Assembly (NCBI GenBank): GCA_002368355.1 | Contig: AP018281.1 | Coordinates: 372,001 to 436,000 of the forward strand | Length of the DNA: 64,000 nt | DNA from: Chondrocystis sp. NIES-4102 | Lineage (GTDB): Bacteria; Cyanobacteriota; Cyanobacteriia; Cyanobacteriales; Xenococcaceae | Direction of reading: 5' to 3' | Part shown: positions 29,457 through 39,072 of the stretch, one piece after another | Layout: each line of letters begins with the position of its first letter | Position numbering within the stretch: the stretch's first letter is position 1 | The notes under the pieces: generated by a model | What the model saw: only the letters and a program-made list of their open reading frames with translations | Databases searched by the model: none | Told to the model about the DNA's origin: nothing | Position numbers and translations under genes: made by a program

Positions 29457-29765
29457 ATGGCAAATAAAGATCCGAAGCTACCCAAACACCTAGTTCAAGG
29501 AAAAACAGCTAAATCAATAGAGGCTGTAGTCCCTGTTGCTACTGGAGGCGGTGGGGGACACATCGAAACTAATTGGAAAGATATAAATTGGACGCGCAAA
29601 AAACTAACTTTAGCGATCGCTTTTTTAAGTATTCCTTATATAATTGCGATTATTAGTACTTTAAAGTCGGGACACCTACTAATTACAGCCATACTAATAG
29701 GTTTGGGGGTTTTTGTAGGGCTATTATATCTCGCCCTAAAGATAATTCAAAATAATACTTTCTAA
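29457..29765 (+). CDS. Small two-helix membrane protein of cyanobacterial type
   Basis: 102 aa. A hydrophilic, Gly-rich N-terminus (residues 1-45, with GGGGGHIETNW) is followed by two closely spaced hydrophobic helices (about 52-68 and 75-95). ATG at 29457 is the first in-frame start. The layout (short polar head, WTRKKL, two membrane spans) resembles small conserved cyanobacterial membrane proteins without known function. Convergent with the methyltransferase gene, six bases apart. Confidence 0.65.
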   Translation: MANKDPKLPKHLVQGKTAKSIEAVVPVATGGGGGHIETNWKDINWTRKKLTLAIAFLSIPYIIAIISTLKSGHLLITAILIGLGVFVGLLYLALKIIQNNTF

Positions 29766-29771
29766 GGGTAT

Positions 29772-30692
29772 TTAGATCGCAGAAGCAATAATTGTGCGAT
29801 GTCTGGGGCTATTGGTGGTGAAGGTGGGAGTAGTAAAACCCGCCTCGATAAAAGCCTGAGTAAGATCAAAACTAAAATACTGATCTAAATAGGGTTCGGT
29901 ACTTTTAAGTAGTGTTAGAACATAGGGTGGCATTTTTAGAAACACTTGTGACTGGGGGTTCATATCCATAATGGTTAGATATCCTCCTGGGCGTAATAAA
30001 CGTCGAGCTTCTTTAATAATTTCCACAGATGCAGTAGTAGGTAATTCATGAAACATTAAACAAGCGGAAACTAAATCAAAAGCTTGGGTAGGTAAACCTG
30101 TAGACTCAGCAGCAGCATGAACCCAAGTAATGTTTTGTTGGTTTTGCTCTCCTCGGTATTTAGCCACCGCCAGGAAATAGGGAGAAAGATCAACCCCTGT
30201 AAGGTGAGCGTGGGGATATATTGCTTGCATCGCCATAGTACTCATCCCCACACCACAACCTAAATCAACGATGTTTGTCGGTGTAATATCTAATTGTTGT
30301 TGAATAACTTGATGATAACTTTGACGTAGGAGAGGATCGCCACTAACATCACCCTTAGACCAAATTTGAGCATGAACAGCACGAGCAGCAGATTCTACTT
30401 CCCAAGCTGCTTGCCAACTAAGATTACCTGATTCGTAGGCATGAAATGAGGTAGTGTAATAATCGGGATATTTTAGGTTAGGATTTTCTACCGCAGCTAA
30501 TTCTGCATCCCAGTTGCGATCGCTTAATTGTTTAACATTCTCTCTCCAAGGTACACCAATTGATTCAGCCCTTTTAATCATCATCTGACGGGCGCGCGTT
30601 TTGGCAAAGTTGGCTAGGGGTTTAATTGCCAAGACACCATTAACTAAACGGGATGCTAATCCAATTTGGGGTTGGGATGTAGTAACAGTCAT
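29772..30692 (-). CDS. Class I SAM-dependent methyltransferase
   Basis: 306 aa with a Rossmann-type methyltransferase domain in the second half. Motif I is VDLGCGVGMSTMAM (about residue 143), the acidic post-I is TGVDLSPYF, then AFDLVSACLMFHELP (motif IV region) and LLRPGGYLTIMDMNP (post-motif). The 130-residue N-terminal extension contains WQAAWEVESAA and has no membrane span. Substrate unknown; similar domains act on quinones, lipids and small metabolites. Single gene with its own AT-rich upstream region. Confidence 0.75.
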   Translation of the reverse strand: MTVTTSQPQIGLASRLVNGVLAIKPLANFAKTRARQMMIKRAESIGVPWRENVKQLSDRNWDAELAAVENPNLKYPDYYTTSFHAYESGNLSWQAAWEVESAARAVHAQIWSKGDVSGDPLLRQSYHQVIQQQLDITPTNIVDLGCGVGMSTMAMQAIYPHAHLTGVDLSPYFLAVAKYRGEQNQQNITWVHAAAESTGLPTQAFDLVSACLMFHELPTTASVEIIKEARRLLRPGGYLTIMDMNPQSQVFLKMPPYVLTLLKSTEPYLDQYFSFDLTQAFIEAGFTTPTFTTNSPRHRTIIASAI

Positions 30693-31047
30693 TGATAGTA
30701 TTTATCTTTTGTTGTTAAATTGTTTTTTATTGTAAAACTTTATAATAGATTAATTCTCGACTAGGACGAGAGACTTAGGGGGGGGTGAGCTTCTTAGCCT
30801 TAAAATGGATATATAAGTTTTGAGAATTGGTATTACTTATAAAAGTAGAAGATGAATTTATAGTAACCAAATCATAGATATGGACAGATCCAATATGTCT
30901 TAGCGTGATTTTAATATCAATTCTGCAAAATAACTAGAGATTTAGAACGAATTAAGCTAATAGCTAATAACTAATAGCTACTTAATATTACTTTTGAGTT
31001 TCACATTGCACCTTTGTAGTCTAATTTAAATTATCAACGCCGAAAAT
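30693..31047. other. AT-rich gap with one dispersed-repeat copy
   Basis: Mostly featureless AT-rich sequence. An AGCTAATA run (about 30954-30982) precedes a copy (30987-31042) of a dispersed segment whose hallmark is TTTCACATTGCACC. Related copies lie at 40610-40662 and 60839-60874. No gene seen. Confidence 0.6.
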
Positions 31048-34000
31048 CTAACTATTATTCTTTGCAGACATATATTTTTCTGTTTCTCGCAGTCTTTTAC
31101 TTAGAAAGCGACAAATTTCTAAAATAATCTGGGGGCGTTGTGAAATGAGACTGATAAAGCGTTTCTTTTCAAGACAGAGTAGGATGGAGTCTTCAAAAGC
31201 GATCGCGCTATCCCAACGGGGAGCTTCATCAAACAGGGCGATTTCACCGAAGTATGCACCTTTAGTTAATTGTTTTATTTCTTGTTGTTTGCCATCTAGG
31301 TTTTTTAGAATTTGAATTTTACCATCGGCAATAATATATAAATGCCACCCCCAACTACCTTCTGTATAGATGGTTTCTCCTGCTAAAACTTGTTTTTGTT
31401 CTAAGGCTTGATCTATCTGCAAAAGTTCATCTAATGAAAGATTTTTAAATAAAGGGATGTTGCGTAATAAAAGTAATTGATTCATAGTATGGGGAGGATA
31501 GTTAAGCACGTCTGCATCTGACTGTTTTAGTGTAGTTAGGGTTAAAGCTGCTCCTGTTTGAATCCAGCGATCGCTACTTTTGTAGGCTTCTTTAAGGATG
31601 GGATAACCTTTATTTTCTAACCATTGCTCACTCTGCGTTATTTTAGTTTGGGGTTTTGGGGCTACTTTTTGTTCTAATAATGGTATTAAAGGTTGTATAA
31701 AGCGACGGTGATTTATTGAGGCTAAAACTTCCACTGCATTCGCTAGATCACGGCGATCGCTCGTGGTAAGGATTCTAGTTACTAGGTTGACTGTGCGGGC
31801 ATAACCAAGACAGGAGAGGATATATAATACTTTTTGTAGTAAACGTTGATGAAAGTCGTCAATTGCCACGGCTAAAAACTGCCAACTTGGATCATCACTA
31901 GGTATTTTCTGTTGCCACCGCCTAGTGAGGGTTAACTGTTCAAATTCTGGTATCAGATGTTGATATAAGATCTCGTTGGCTTGTTTGGTTTTAATCTGCC
32001 CAATACTAGCGATCGCCACGCGCACAATTTCTGGTGAAGCTGAAGTTAAATGAGCTTGAGCCACTTCTAACCCTGCTTGCCCATAGGCTGCTATAGTTTT
32101 AGCCACCCAGTGACGAACTTGATCATCATTATCTTGATAACCCATCGCAACTGCCTCTAGCATTTCTGCACAATGGGTAATTGCTAGGATTTGATAAGCT
32201 GCAATTCTAACAGTAGGTTCAAAATGATTGATTTGTGCCAGGGCTATTTTACTCAGATGATAATCTTGAGGTACAGCTAAATTTGCTAGGGCTTCTAGGG
32301 CGTATTTACGGGCTTGGGGGCTAGTTTGGGGTAGTAAATATTCTATCAGAGTGATAAATTCTCTATTGCGACTTTGACCTACAACTAAAGCGATCGCAGT
32401 GGCGGTTTTATCGCTAATATTAGTTTGCCATAATAGTTCTGCTAGGCGTGGATCGATCGCCGAATCACTGTTAGCTTGAAATATGGCAATCAAACTTAAT
32501 ATTTTTATTTCTTGCTCAGGGGCGGTAATTAAACTTTCTAACTGCTTTGGATCAAATGTATACTGATTGGCTATTAGTATTTGTAGAGCGGTTATACGTA
32601 CATTCAGATTAGGATCTTGTAGAAGATTAGCAAATTCTTGTAAAGTGCTTGGGGGAGGATGGGGAGTAAACAACTTTAAAATTGCCAGTTGTATTGCATG
32701 ATCAGCTTCGGGTAATAAGGCTTTAATTTCGGGTAAAAACTGCTGAGGGTTACTAATATTTAAAGCTAATTCCAAACCTTTAGCTTGAGTATAGCGATCG
32801 CCATCTGTTAAAAGTTCCCGAATTACTATACTCGACTGGGGGGGAAATTGGGCTATATCTTGCACAAAATCATCCAAATTGATTGTATCCGCCCGAATCA
32901 TCGCCTCTAAACCTTCTGTATAGAATTTACCCATTGGCAGGCGTACCAGTAATAAAACCAAAGTTAAACTAGCTGCAATAATGGCAATCTGTTCTAAAGT
33001 GAGATAGAGATGACAAAGCCATAATACCCCTCCTGCTGTGGTTAAACCCAAGGAATAAATCAAACCATCGCAAATAGAGCGTATACGCCCAATATACTGT
33101 TGAGGAATACTATTATAGTTTAGTTGGTGGATAGGTAAATTAATGGCTTTATAGAGAGCATCACCGTTAATTTGTAATCCAATTGCTGCTGCTAAATTAA
33201 AATTTAATAATAGTCCGCCTATACTTAAGATTGTTGTCAACGGATAAACTGCATTTAACCTGGCTACCCCGACAAGTCTTAATAGAGGGCGCGTTACACC
33301 GTAGAGAAATAATACTTGGATCAGGGAAATAATAATCCGCATTAATCCCAAAAAACTGGTTAATTCAGATTCCTTAAAATGCTGCCCATAAATATTAAAC
33401 CAAAGAAATTCTGAGCTTAAATAAATAATAACCAACAAAAAACTGCTATTCGCTAAAAACAAAACGAGGGGATAACGTTTAACTATAGCAGGGAGAGTTT
33501 TTAATGATTCCAAAACGCCTAATTCTTCAGTTTGATTATTAGTTTCCAGACGACGCTGTGAACGTTCCAAATAAAGCAATTGCCCAAAAGCGATCGCCAT
33601 GAAGACAGGTAAACTAAATAACAATTCTCGACTAGGAAAATAATGAGATAGGAAAATAGTTATTCCTCCCCCCAATAAAGTTCCTACCGCCTGTGCAATA
33701 CCAATATAAGGAGCATATTGCTTATATTCTAAAGTAGTAAAATAGTCCGTAAGTAACCCAGCATAAAGAATATTATTACTAAAATCCCACTGAAAAAAAA
33801 TTACGATCAATAGAACATAATAAACCCAGGGAGTTGGCAAACTAACCAAAAATCTTAACAAGAACATTAAACATATAGATACCAATAACGCATAGCGAAA
33901 TACCACAGGGCGACTAAAGCGATCGGCAATTTGAGAAAACGCTCCGTAGGCAGGGAACGAACACAATCCAATTAAAATAAATACTAAAGGTAACTTACTT

Positions 34001-34152
34001 GCTCCTACTTGACTTACAAATAAAGAATTAGCGATCGCCATAGCAATGACGTTATAAATCAAGACTGTAACAGCTAATAATAAAATTTGCATCAAGCGGT
34101 TAAATTGATAAGCAGATAACCCCAAACGCCGTTCAATAGCTTGACTAATCAT
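31048..34152 (-). CDS. Transporter-HEAT repeat-cyclic nucleotide-binding fusion
   Basis: 1034 aa. Residues about 1-420 form a 10-12 helix transporter domain similar to MFS and plastid/rickettsial ATP/ADP (Npt) carriers (ending near VLLLVRLPMGKFY). About 420-880 is a helical HEAT-type solenoid (repeats such as VRIAAYQILAITH, VRHWVAKTIAAYG, VRVAIASIGQI). About 890-1034 is a cNMP-binding domain with the phosphate-binding cassette FGEIALFDEAPRWDS, in which Glu and Arg are kept. The cargo is unknown; the fusion suggests transport gated by a cyclic nucleotide or by protein contacts. Members of this architecture exist in other cyanobacteria. Alone on its strand; dnaA lies upstream beyond the candidate origin. 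Confidence 0.75.
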   Translation of the reverse strand: MISQAIERRLGLSAYQFNRLMQILLLAVTVLIYNVIAMAIANSLFVSQVGASKLPLVFILIGLCSFPAYGAFSQIADRFSRPVVFRYALLVSICLMFLLRFLVSLPTPWVYYVLLIVIFFQWDFSNNILYAGLLTDYFTTLEYKQYAPYIGIAQAVGTLLGGGITIFLSHYFPSRELLFSLPVFMAIAFGQLLYLERSQRRLETNNQTEELGVLESLKTLPAIVKRYPLVLFLANSSFLLVIIYLSSEFLWFNIYGQHFKESELTSFLGLMRIIISLIQVLFLYGVTRPLLRLVGVARLNAVYPLTTILSIGGLLLNFNLAAAIGLQINGDALYKAINLPIHQLNYNSIPQQYIGRIRSICDGLIYSLGLTTAGGVLWLCHLYLTLEQIAIIAASLTLVLLLVRLPMGKFYTEGLEAMIRADTINLDDFVQDIAQFPPQSSIVIRELLTDGDRYTQAKGLELALNISNPQQFLPEIKALLPEADHAIQLAILKLFTPHPPPSTLQEFANLLQDPNLNVRITALQILIANQYTFDPKQLESLITAPEQEIKILSLIAIFQANSDSAIDPRLAELLWQTNISDKTATAIALVVGQSRNREFITLIEYLLPQTSPQARKYALEALANLAVPQDYHLSKIALAQINHFEPTVRIAAYQILAITHCAEMLEAVAMGYQDNDDQVRHWVAKTIAAYGQAGLEVAQAHLTSASPEIVRVAIASIGQIKTKQANEILYQHLIPEFEQLTLTRRWQQKIPSDDPSWQFLAVAIDDFHQRLLQKVLYILSCLGYARTVNLVTRILTTSDRRDLANAVEVLASINHRRFIQPLIPLLEQKVAPKPQTKITQSEQWLENKGYPILKEAYKSSDRWIQTGAALTLTTLKQSDADVLNYPPHTMNQLLLLRNIPLFKNLSLDELLQIDQALEQKQVLAGETIYTEGSWGWHLYIIADGKIQILKNLDGKQQEIKQLTKGAYFGEIALFDEAPRWDSAIAFEDSILLCLEKKRFISLISQRPQIILEICRFLSKRLRETEKYMSAKNNS

Positions 34153-34403
34153 ATTTTTTGTTAATTACTGACTGGGTTAATATCTCTCATGCAATTGATA
34201 ATTACTCCCCCAGTTAGATATCTGGGATATATAATATTTTTTGAATTTGATATTTTATCTTTATTTTCTTTCTCTGAGTCTCTAGGTTTTTATTGCCCTT
34301 TGTCAACTGGCTTATGTCTAATATCCGTAAGGGTGGCGATTGATAACTACTATTTATGGGGTTTTAGCTTTTAGCAATGATGCTCCGCTAATTCCTGCTT
34401 GAT

Positions 34404-34588
34404 AGCCTTTAAATAATACTGACTCGTTACTCGTTACTTGTTACTTGTTAATCTTTATTGACTACTCAACCCCTACTACCTACTATCGTCACGTTCGCGC
34501 TTTGGTCGCCAAAGCAAGCGTGCGCTCAGGGACGCTTTCCGCGCCTACTACCTACTACCTCAACCTCCTACTCCCTACCAAAATATTC
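34404..34588. repeat. Heptamer arrays next to the candidate origin
   Basis: Positions 34408-34463 are a 56-bp block with CGTTACT/TGTTACT heptamers that recurs inverted at 52548-52603 with 54 of 56 bases identical. A TACCTAC run follows, interrupted at about 34484-34545 by a GC-rich palindromic segment (GCTTTGG at 34498-34504 pairing with CCAAAGC at 34508-34514). The rest of the gap after the transporter gene (34153-34403) shows no gene. Confidence 0.8.
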
Positions 34589-34639
34589 TGTGGATAACTT
34601 GTGGATAACTTTAGGTTTTTAGGCTCAAGCTGTGGAAAA
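34589..34639. other. oriC: Candidate replication origin: three DnaA boxes beside dnaA
   Basis: TGTGGATAA at 34589-34597 and 34600-34608 and TGTGGAAAA at 34631-34639, all in the same orientation. These are the reverse complements of TTATCCACA (consensus box) and TTTTCCACA (the form common in cyanobacteria). Three boxes in 51 bp, 70 bp past the dnaA stop codon, are far more than chance and fit the usual dnaA-linked origin. An AT-rich stretch lies at 34700-34715. Whether it fires is unknown; some cyanobacteria do not depend on DnaA. Confidence 0.6.
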
Positions 34640-34709
34640 ACTGCATAAACAGCCCCTCCCCTACTACCTACTACCTACTACCTACCTCCTGACTCCTGAC
34701 TAAAATTAA

Positions 34710-36080
34710 TTAAGCTTGAGATTGCTGACGAGTGATAAAATTAATGCGATCGCTCAGTAAAGAAATAGTTTGATTTAATTGACGATCTATTCGCAACTGT
34801 TTAGCAATTTTGTCACAGCTATACATAACTGTAGTGTGGTCTTTGCCTCCTATTTTTTCGCCGATGCGTGGTAAGCTCAAGTCTGTATGCTGTCGCATTA
34901 AATACATGACAATTTGTCTTGCATAACTAATTTCTCGACGACGAGAGTTACCTTGTAAATCTTCGAGGGAAACTTTTAAAACTTCAACCGCCACATCTAA
35001 AATTGTCTCTGGTGAGGCGGTGATTTGTTCTACTTGAGGATTTAATACTGTCGCAATATTTTCCACTGTCATTGATAACCCTGAAATAGAAATATAAGCG
35101 ATCGCTCTAATTAACGCTCCTTCTAATTCACGAATATTAGACGTATATTGACTTGCAATGTATTCTGTTACTTCCCTAGGTAAGCGCACATTTTCATATT
35201 CGGCTTTTTTCTGTAAAATTGCCATACGAGTTTCTAAATCTGGAACTTGTACATCAGCAATTAAACCCATAGAAAAACGAGAACTTAGACGCTCTTGCAG
35301 TTTGGGAATATGGTTAGGAGGGCGATCGCTGGCTAAAACTACTTGTTTCCCTGCTTCGTGTAATGTATTAAAAGTATGGAAAAATTCTTCTTGTGTATAT
35401 TCTTTCCCTTCTATAAATTGGATATCATCTACGAGTAAAATATCCGCCGTGCGATAATGTTCCCGAAATTTCTGTATACTGTCGTTGCGAATAGCTGCAA
35501 TTAAATCGTTGGTGAATTGTTCGGTTGAAACATAAAAAACCCTAGCATCTGCGTTTATTTCTAAATGATAATGTCCGATCGCCTGCATTAAATGTGTTTT
35601 CCCTAAACCTACTCCCCCACATAAAAATAAAGGATTGAAATCTCTCCCAGGAGACTCAGCCACGGCTAAAGACGCAGCGTGTACCATTCTATTGGTGGGC
35701 CCAACTACAAAGCTATAGAATGTATATTTAGGATTTAGTTTATTGGGTTTAAAGGTATTTTTTCCTTGATTGAGCAATTGAGATCCAGCAGTAAAATTGG
35801 CGTTATCGCTATAAAATGTCAGATTTTCCGCCTGTTGGGATTTTAAGCGTATTTCTATGGGTTTACCGCTAATTTCCTCTACCACTTCGCTAATTATATT
35901 CAGATAGTGCTTTTGCAAATGATTCAAGACAAACGCATTAGGCGTTAAAATTGTCAAGTGATCAGCCTCCAAACCTTCAATGGTAGTATTTTGAATCCAA
36001 GTCTCGAAGGTAGGGCGACTTAGACTCTCTTTAAGGCGTAATAAAACTTGCTCCCATAGCTGTTGCGGAGAAATTGCCAC
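34710..36080 (-). CDS. dnaA: Chromosomal replication initiator DnaA
   Basis: 456 aa. Domain I is at about 1-80 ([23 protein letters not shown]). The AAA+ domain holds Walker [16 protein letters not shown] (about 153-167), Walker [12 protein letters not shown] and sensor-type [11 protein letters not shown]. Domain IV at about 365-456 carries the DnaA-box-binding signature [15 protein letters not shown]. Length is normal. Start codon ATG 36080. Three DnaA boxes sit just downstream (34589-34639). dnaN is not adjacent, as is common in cyanobacteria. Confidence 0.97.
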   Translation of the reverse strand: MAISPQQLWEQVLLRLKESLSRPTFETWIQNTTIEGLEADHLTILTPNAFVLNHLQKHYLNIISEVVEEISGKPIEIRLKSQQAENLTFYSDNANFTAGSQLLNQGKNTFKPNKLNPKYTFYSFVVGPTNRMVHAASLAVAESPGRDFNPLFLCGGVGLGKTHLMQAIGHYHLEINADARVFYVSTEQFTNDLIAAIRNDSIQKFREHYRTADILLVDDIQFIEGKEYTQEEFFHTFNTLHEAGKQVVLASDRPPNHIPKLQERLSSRFSMGLIADVQVPDLETRMAILQKKAEYENVRLPREVTEYIASQYTSNIRELEGALIRAIAYISISGLSMTVENIATVLNPQVEQITASPETILDVAVEVLKVSLEDLQGNSRRREISYARQIVMYLMRQHTDLSLPRIGEKIGGKDHTTVMYSCDKIAKQLRIDRQLNQTISLLSDRINFITRQQSQA

Positions 36081-36422
36081 TCTATCTTTGATTACCTGCT
36101 GATGATTGTTGATTTGAAGATCTTATCAGTTGTATTGGGTTTGGTGGGCAATATTTATTATCTTTGAAATAAGATTATATAGTATTAATATTTTAGCTCT
36201 AATCTTAAATATTACTGATAGGTTAAATCTCAACACCTTAATTTTACCTATTGCACTAAAGATTATAATTATTTACAGCCGTTTTCAGTTGAATAGACTA
36301 TGTATTCAAACTAGTTCTGAGCTTTTGAGCTTCGTAGGTTTTTTAAATTTACTCATTTGCAAACCGCAGTAAGCTCGTCAGATAAACTGAAGGATCACAA
36401 CCACTTATTTTATAAATAAACA
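36081..36422. other. AT-rich divergent promoter region, nothing else seen
   Basis: Between dnaA and def. No DnaA box, repeat array or RNA gene was recognised. It must contain both promoters. Confidence 0.5.
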
Positions 36423-36944
36423 ATGAATCAACTCCCTGAAATTGCTCAACTGGGAGAGCCTATTCTCAGAAATAAAGCCCAGACAGTAACTAAGATAGAT
36501 ACAAATATTTTAGAGTTAATCGACTCTTTAACCCAAAGTGCGATCGCGCTTGCTGGAGTAGGTATTGCAGCCCCCCAAATTTCTCAACCCTATCGATTAT
36601 TCATTGTTGCTTCCCATCCATGCGATCGCTATCCTAACGCCCCAACCATGCCACCTACAGCTATGATTAACCCACGTATTCTTAGTTATGGTGAAGAAAT
36701 CGTTAAAGATTGGGAGGGATGTTTAAGTGTACCTGGTATTAGAGGCTTAGTTCCTAGATATCGGCAAATTACGGTAGAATATACTAATCAAGCAGGAGAA
36801 ACGAAACAGGAAATATTACAAGATTTTGTAGCTCGCATTTTTCAACACGAACTTGATCATCTTGATGGCATATTATTTATAGATCGAATAGCTGATCTAC
36901 AGGATATATATACTGAGGCGCAATATCGTCAACTGCACAGTTAA
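36423..36944 (+). CDS. def: Peptide deformylase
   Basis: Removes the formyl group from nascent protein N-termini. 173 aa with the three diagnostic motifs: GVGIAAPQI (about 47-55), EGCLSVPG (about 99-106, metal-binding Cys) and QHELDHLDG (about 142-150, the HExxH metal site). Slightly short C-terminus. ATG 36423 gives the usual N-terminus ending PILRNKA. Followed after 65 bp by the ROK kinase gene, with a GGGTTTT/AAAACCC hairpin between them that lacks a T-tract. Confidence 0.96.
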   Translation: MNQLPEIAQLGEPILRNKAQTVTKIDTNILELIDSLTQSAIALAGVGIAAPQISQPYRLFIVASHPCDRYPNAPTMPPTAMINPRILSYGEEIVKDWEGCLSVPGIRGLVPRYRQITVEYTNQAGETKQEILQDFVARIFQHELDHLDGILFIDRIADLQDIYTEAQYRQLHS

Positions 36945-37009
36945 CTTGGCAATATAAATGATGGGTTTTAATTTAAAATCTGAAAAACCCCAGGTTAAAT
37001 ATATTAAGC

Positions 37010-37930
37010 GTGGAAAATCATCTCCAGGAAGTTATCGGTGTAGATTTAGGTGGTACAGCTATTAAAATTGGCAGGTTTTTAAGGGATGGAACTTGTTTAC
37101 AAACGATTTCCCTACCAACTCCCCAACCCGCTCAACCACAAGCAGTTCTCAGTGCGATCGCCCAAGGTGTAGATCAAATTAATTCTAATTGTACCGCCAC
37201 TGCGATCGGTTTAGGTGTCCCTGGCCCAACTGATCCCAGTAGACGTATTGCTAAAAAATCAATTAATCTTCCAGGTTGGGATGATGTACCCGTAGCTGAT
37301 TTCTTAGAAACTGCAACTGGATTACCCACTATCTTAGAAAACGATGCCAATTGTGCTGCGATCGGTGAGGCTTGGTTGGGTGCTGCTAAAAACTTCCAAG
37401 ATTTTATTTTATTAACCCTGGGTACTGGCGTTGGTGGGGCTATTTTTATCAATGGTAAACTGTTTACTGGTCGTTGTGGTGCTGCTGGAGAATTAGGCTT
37501 AATTACCCTTAATCCTGATGGTTTTCCTTGTCGTAGTGGTAATCAAGGCTCTTTAGAACAATATGCTTCTATTGGTGCAATTATCCGTAATACAGGCAAA
37601 GATCCAGCCGTTATGGGCAAGTTAGCGTCAGCAAAAGATAGAGAGGCTTTAGAATTTTGGCGAAGTTATGGCAGGTATTTAGGCGCGGGTATAGCCAGCT
37701 TAATTTATATTTTAACTCCAGAAGCGGTAATTATTGGCGGTGGTATTAGTGCTAGTGCAGAATTTTTTTTACCAGCTACTAGATCGGAAATTGAACAAAG
37801 AGTTGTCTCTCCTTCTCGCCCCGATCTACAATTACTCGTCGCCCAATTAGGTAATGATGCAGGTATGTTAGGCGCAGCTAAATTGGTTTGGCAATTAGAT
37901 AGTTATTATGTTAAGTTGCGATCGCTATAA
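37010..37930 (+). CDS. ROK-family glucokinase
   Basis: Phosphorylates glucose or a related hexose with ATP. 306 aa from a GTG start at 37010; no ATG serves better. Features are the phosphate-binding GVDLGGTAIKIG (about 9-20), ENDANCAAIGEAWLG, LGTGVGGAIFINGKL and a late GGGISASAEFF adenosine motif. The ROK zinc signature (GHxxV with CxCGxxGCxE) is degenerate here: GELGLITL has Leu for His, and CRSGNQGSLEQ keeps only one Cys, so a structural zinc is unlikely. A polyphosphate-type relative lies at 27362. Likely feeds glycolysis and the oxidative pentose phosphate pathway. Confidence 0.85.
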   Translation: MENHLQEVIGVDLGGTAIKIGRFLRDGTCLQTISLPTPQPAQPQAVLSAIAQGVDQINSNCTATAIGLGVPGPTDPSRRIAKKSINLPGWDDVPVADFLETATGLPTILENDANCAAIGEAWLGAAKNFQDFILLTLGTGVGGAIFINGKLFTGRCGAAGELGLITLNPDGFPCRSGNQGSLEQYASIGAIIRNTGKDPAVMGKLASAKDREALEFWRSYGRYLGAGIASLIYILTPEAVIIGGGISASAEFFLPATRSEIEQRVVSPSRPDLQLLVAQLGNDAGMLGAAKLVWQLDSYYVKLRSL

Positions 37931-38353
37931 TTATTTTTAAGATAGAAATGATTAAAGTTAGCTTTTAGCCTTTAGTTCTTAGCTATTAGCTATTAGCCTT
38001 TTGCTTCTCAGCTTTTAGTTACTCTCATTGTCCCCTTGTGGGATTACTCTTTACCTGTCTCCTAATTACTACCTCCTACCCCCCTCCTCTCTCCTACCTC
38101 ATACCTACTACCCAAACCCCCACTACCTACTACCTACTAACTGTCTCCTAATTACTACCTACTACCTACTACCTACTACCTACTACCTACTAACTGTCTC
38201 CTAATTACTACCTACTACCTACTAACTGTCTCCTAATTACTACCTACTACCTACTACCTACTACCTACTACCTACTACCTACTACCTACTAACTGTCTCC
38301 TAATTACTACCTACTACCTACTAACTGTCTCCTACCTATAATAATTAATCAAC
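37931..38353. repeat. Large heptamer/VNTR array
   Basis: An AGCTATT run (37965-38020), one dispersed element (38026-38046), mixed TCCTAC heptamers, and from about 38125 a compound tandem array. In it the segment TAACTGTCTCCT recurs at 38138, 38191, 38223, 38290 and 38322, separated by variable numbers of TACTACC heptamers. The spacings are 53, 32, 67 and 32 bp, all equal to 32 plus a multiple of 7. Nearly the whole 423-bp gap is repeat; the next gene starts 13 bp after it. Confidence 0.92.
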
Positions 38354-38986
38354 TTGAAAAAAAATCTTTTTATCCTAACTATTATTTGTATTATCGCTAC
38401 GGGGATAGGTGTTTTAATTGTCGGCGGTATAGATCATAATTTGTTACAAACTAGGCTGGAGACAATGGGGGTTTTTGCTCCTGTAATCTATATTATTATT
38501 TATGCGATCGCAACTTTATTAATTTTGCCTTCAACACCTTTAAATTTGATGGGAGGCGCAATTTTTGGTTTAGTTTGGGGGACATTATGGACAAGTATAG
38601 CTGCTGTTGTTGCTGCTGTTGTTGCTTTTGCTTTTACTCGCACTGTTGGTAGGGAATTGGTAATTAAAAAATTCGCTAAACATTGGCAAGCACTTGATGC
38701 GGAAATACGCCAAGGTGGTTTATTTTATATGTTTGCAATTCGTTTACTACCAATTATTCCTTATGGGTTAGTTAATTTTGCTGCTGGCTTAACTGCTATT
38801 AAATTTCGAGATTATTTATTGGGAACTTTACTCGGTACTATTCCTGGTGTTTTGCCTTTTGTGATGATTGGATCAGGTATTACTCAGCTTTCTCAAGGAA
38901 ATATTTTACCTTTATTATTTGCTTTATCTCTTACAGGAATGTTAGTAGGGGGTGCTACTTGGTATCGTCGTCGTCGTCAGCAATAG
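38354..38986 (+). CDS. TVP38/TMEM64-family membrane protein
   Basis: 210 aa, an integral membrane protein of the DedA/VTT superfamily. Predicted spans are about 5-24, 38-60, 68-95, 130-150, 160-180 and 185-203. The family signatures GGAIFGLVWGTL and the FAIRLLPIIPYGLVNFAAGL segment (proline-rich re-entrant region) are visible, with FTRTVGRE between them. The start is TTG at 38354 with no clear ribosome-binding site, because the upstream sequence is repeat; an alternative start inside is possible. A role in lipid scrambling or transport is inferred from the superfamily. Confidence 0.83.
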   Translation: MKKNLFILTIICIIATGIGVLIVGGIDHNLLQTRLETMGVFAPVIYIIIYAIATLLILPSTPLNLMGGAIFGLVWGTLWTSIAAVVAAVVAFAFTRTVGRELVIKKFAKHWQALDAEIRQGGLFYMFAIRLLPIIPYGLVNFAAGLTAIKFRDYLLGTLLGTIPGVLPFVMIGSGITQLSQGNILPLLFALSLTGMLVGGATWYRRRRQQ

Positions 38987-39072
38987 TAAAGTTTTAAGAG
39001 GAACAATTAACGATATCTCTTATTATCTATTAGCTTAAGATTGCTAAGTAATCACTGATAACTATTAGCTAT

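Noticed and set aside
36962-36990. GGGTTTT/AAAACCC hairpin between def and the ROK kinase as a terminator
   Set aside because: The stem is AT-rich and no T-run follows; the downstream gene is close and same-strand.
37955-38340. Tandem array that could be mistaken for a CRISPR locus
   Set aside because: Units are 7 bp with no unique spacers of constant length, and no cas gene is near.
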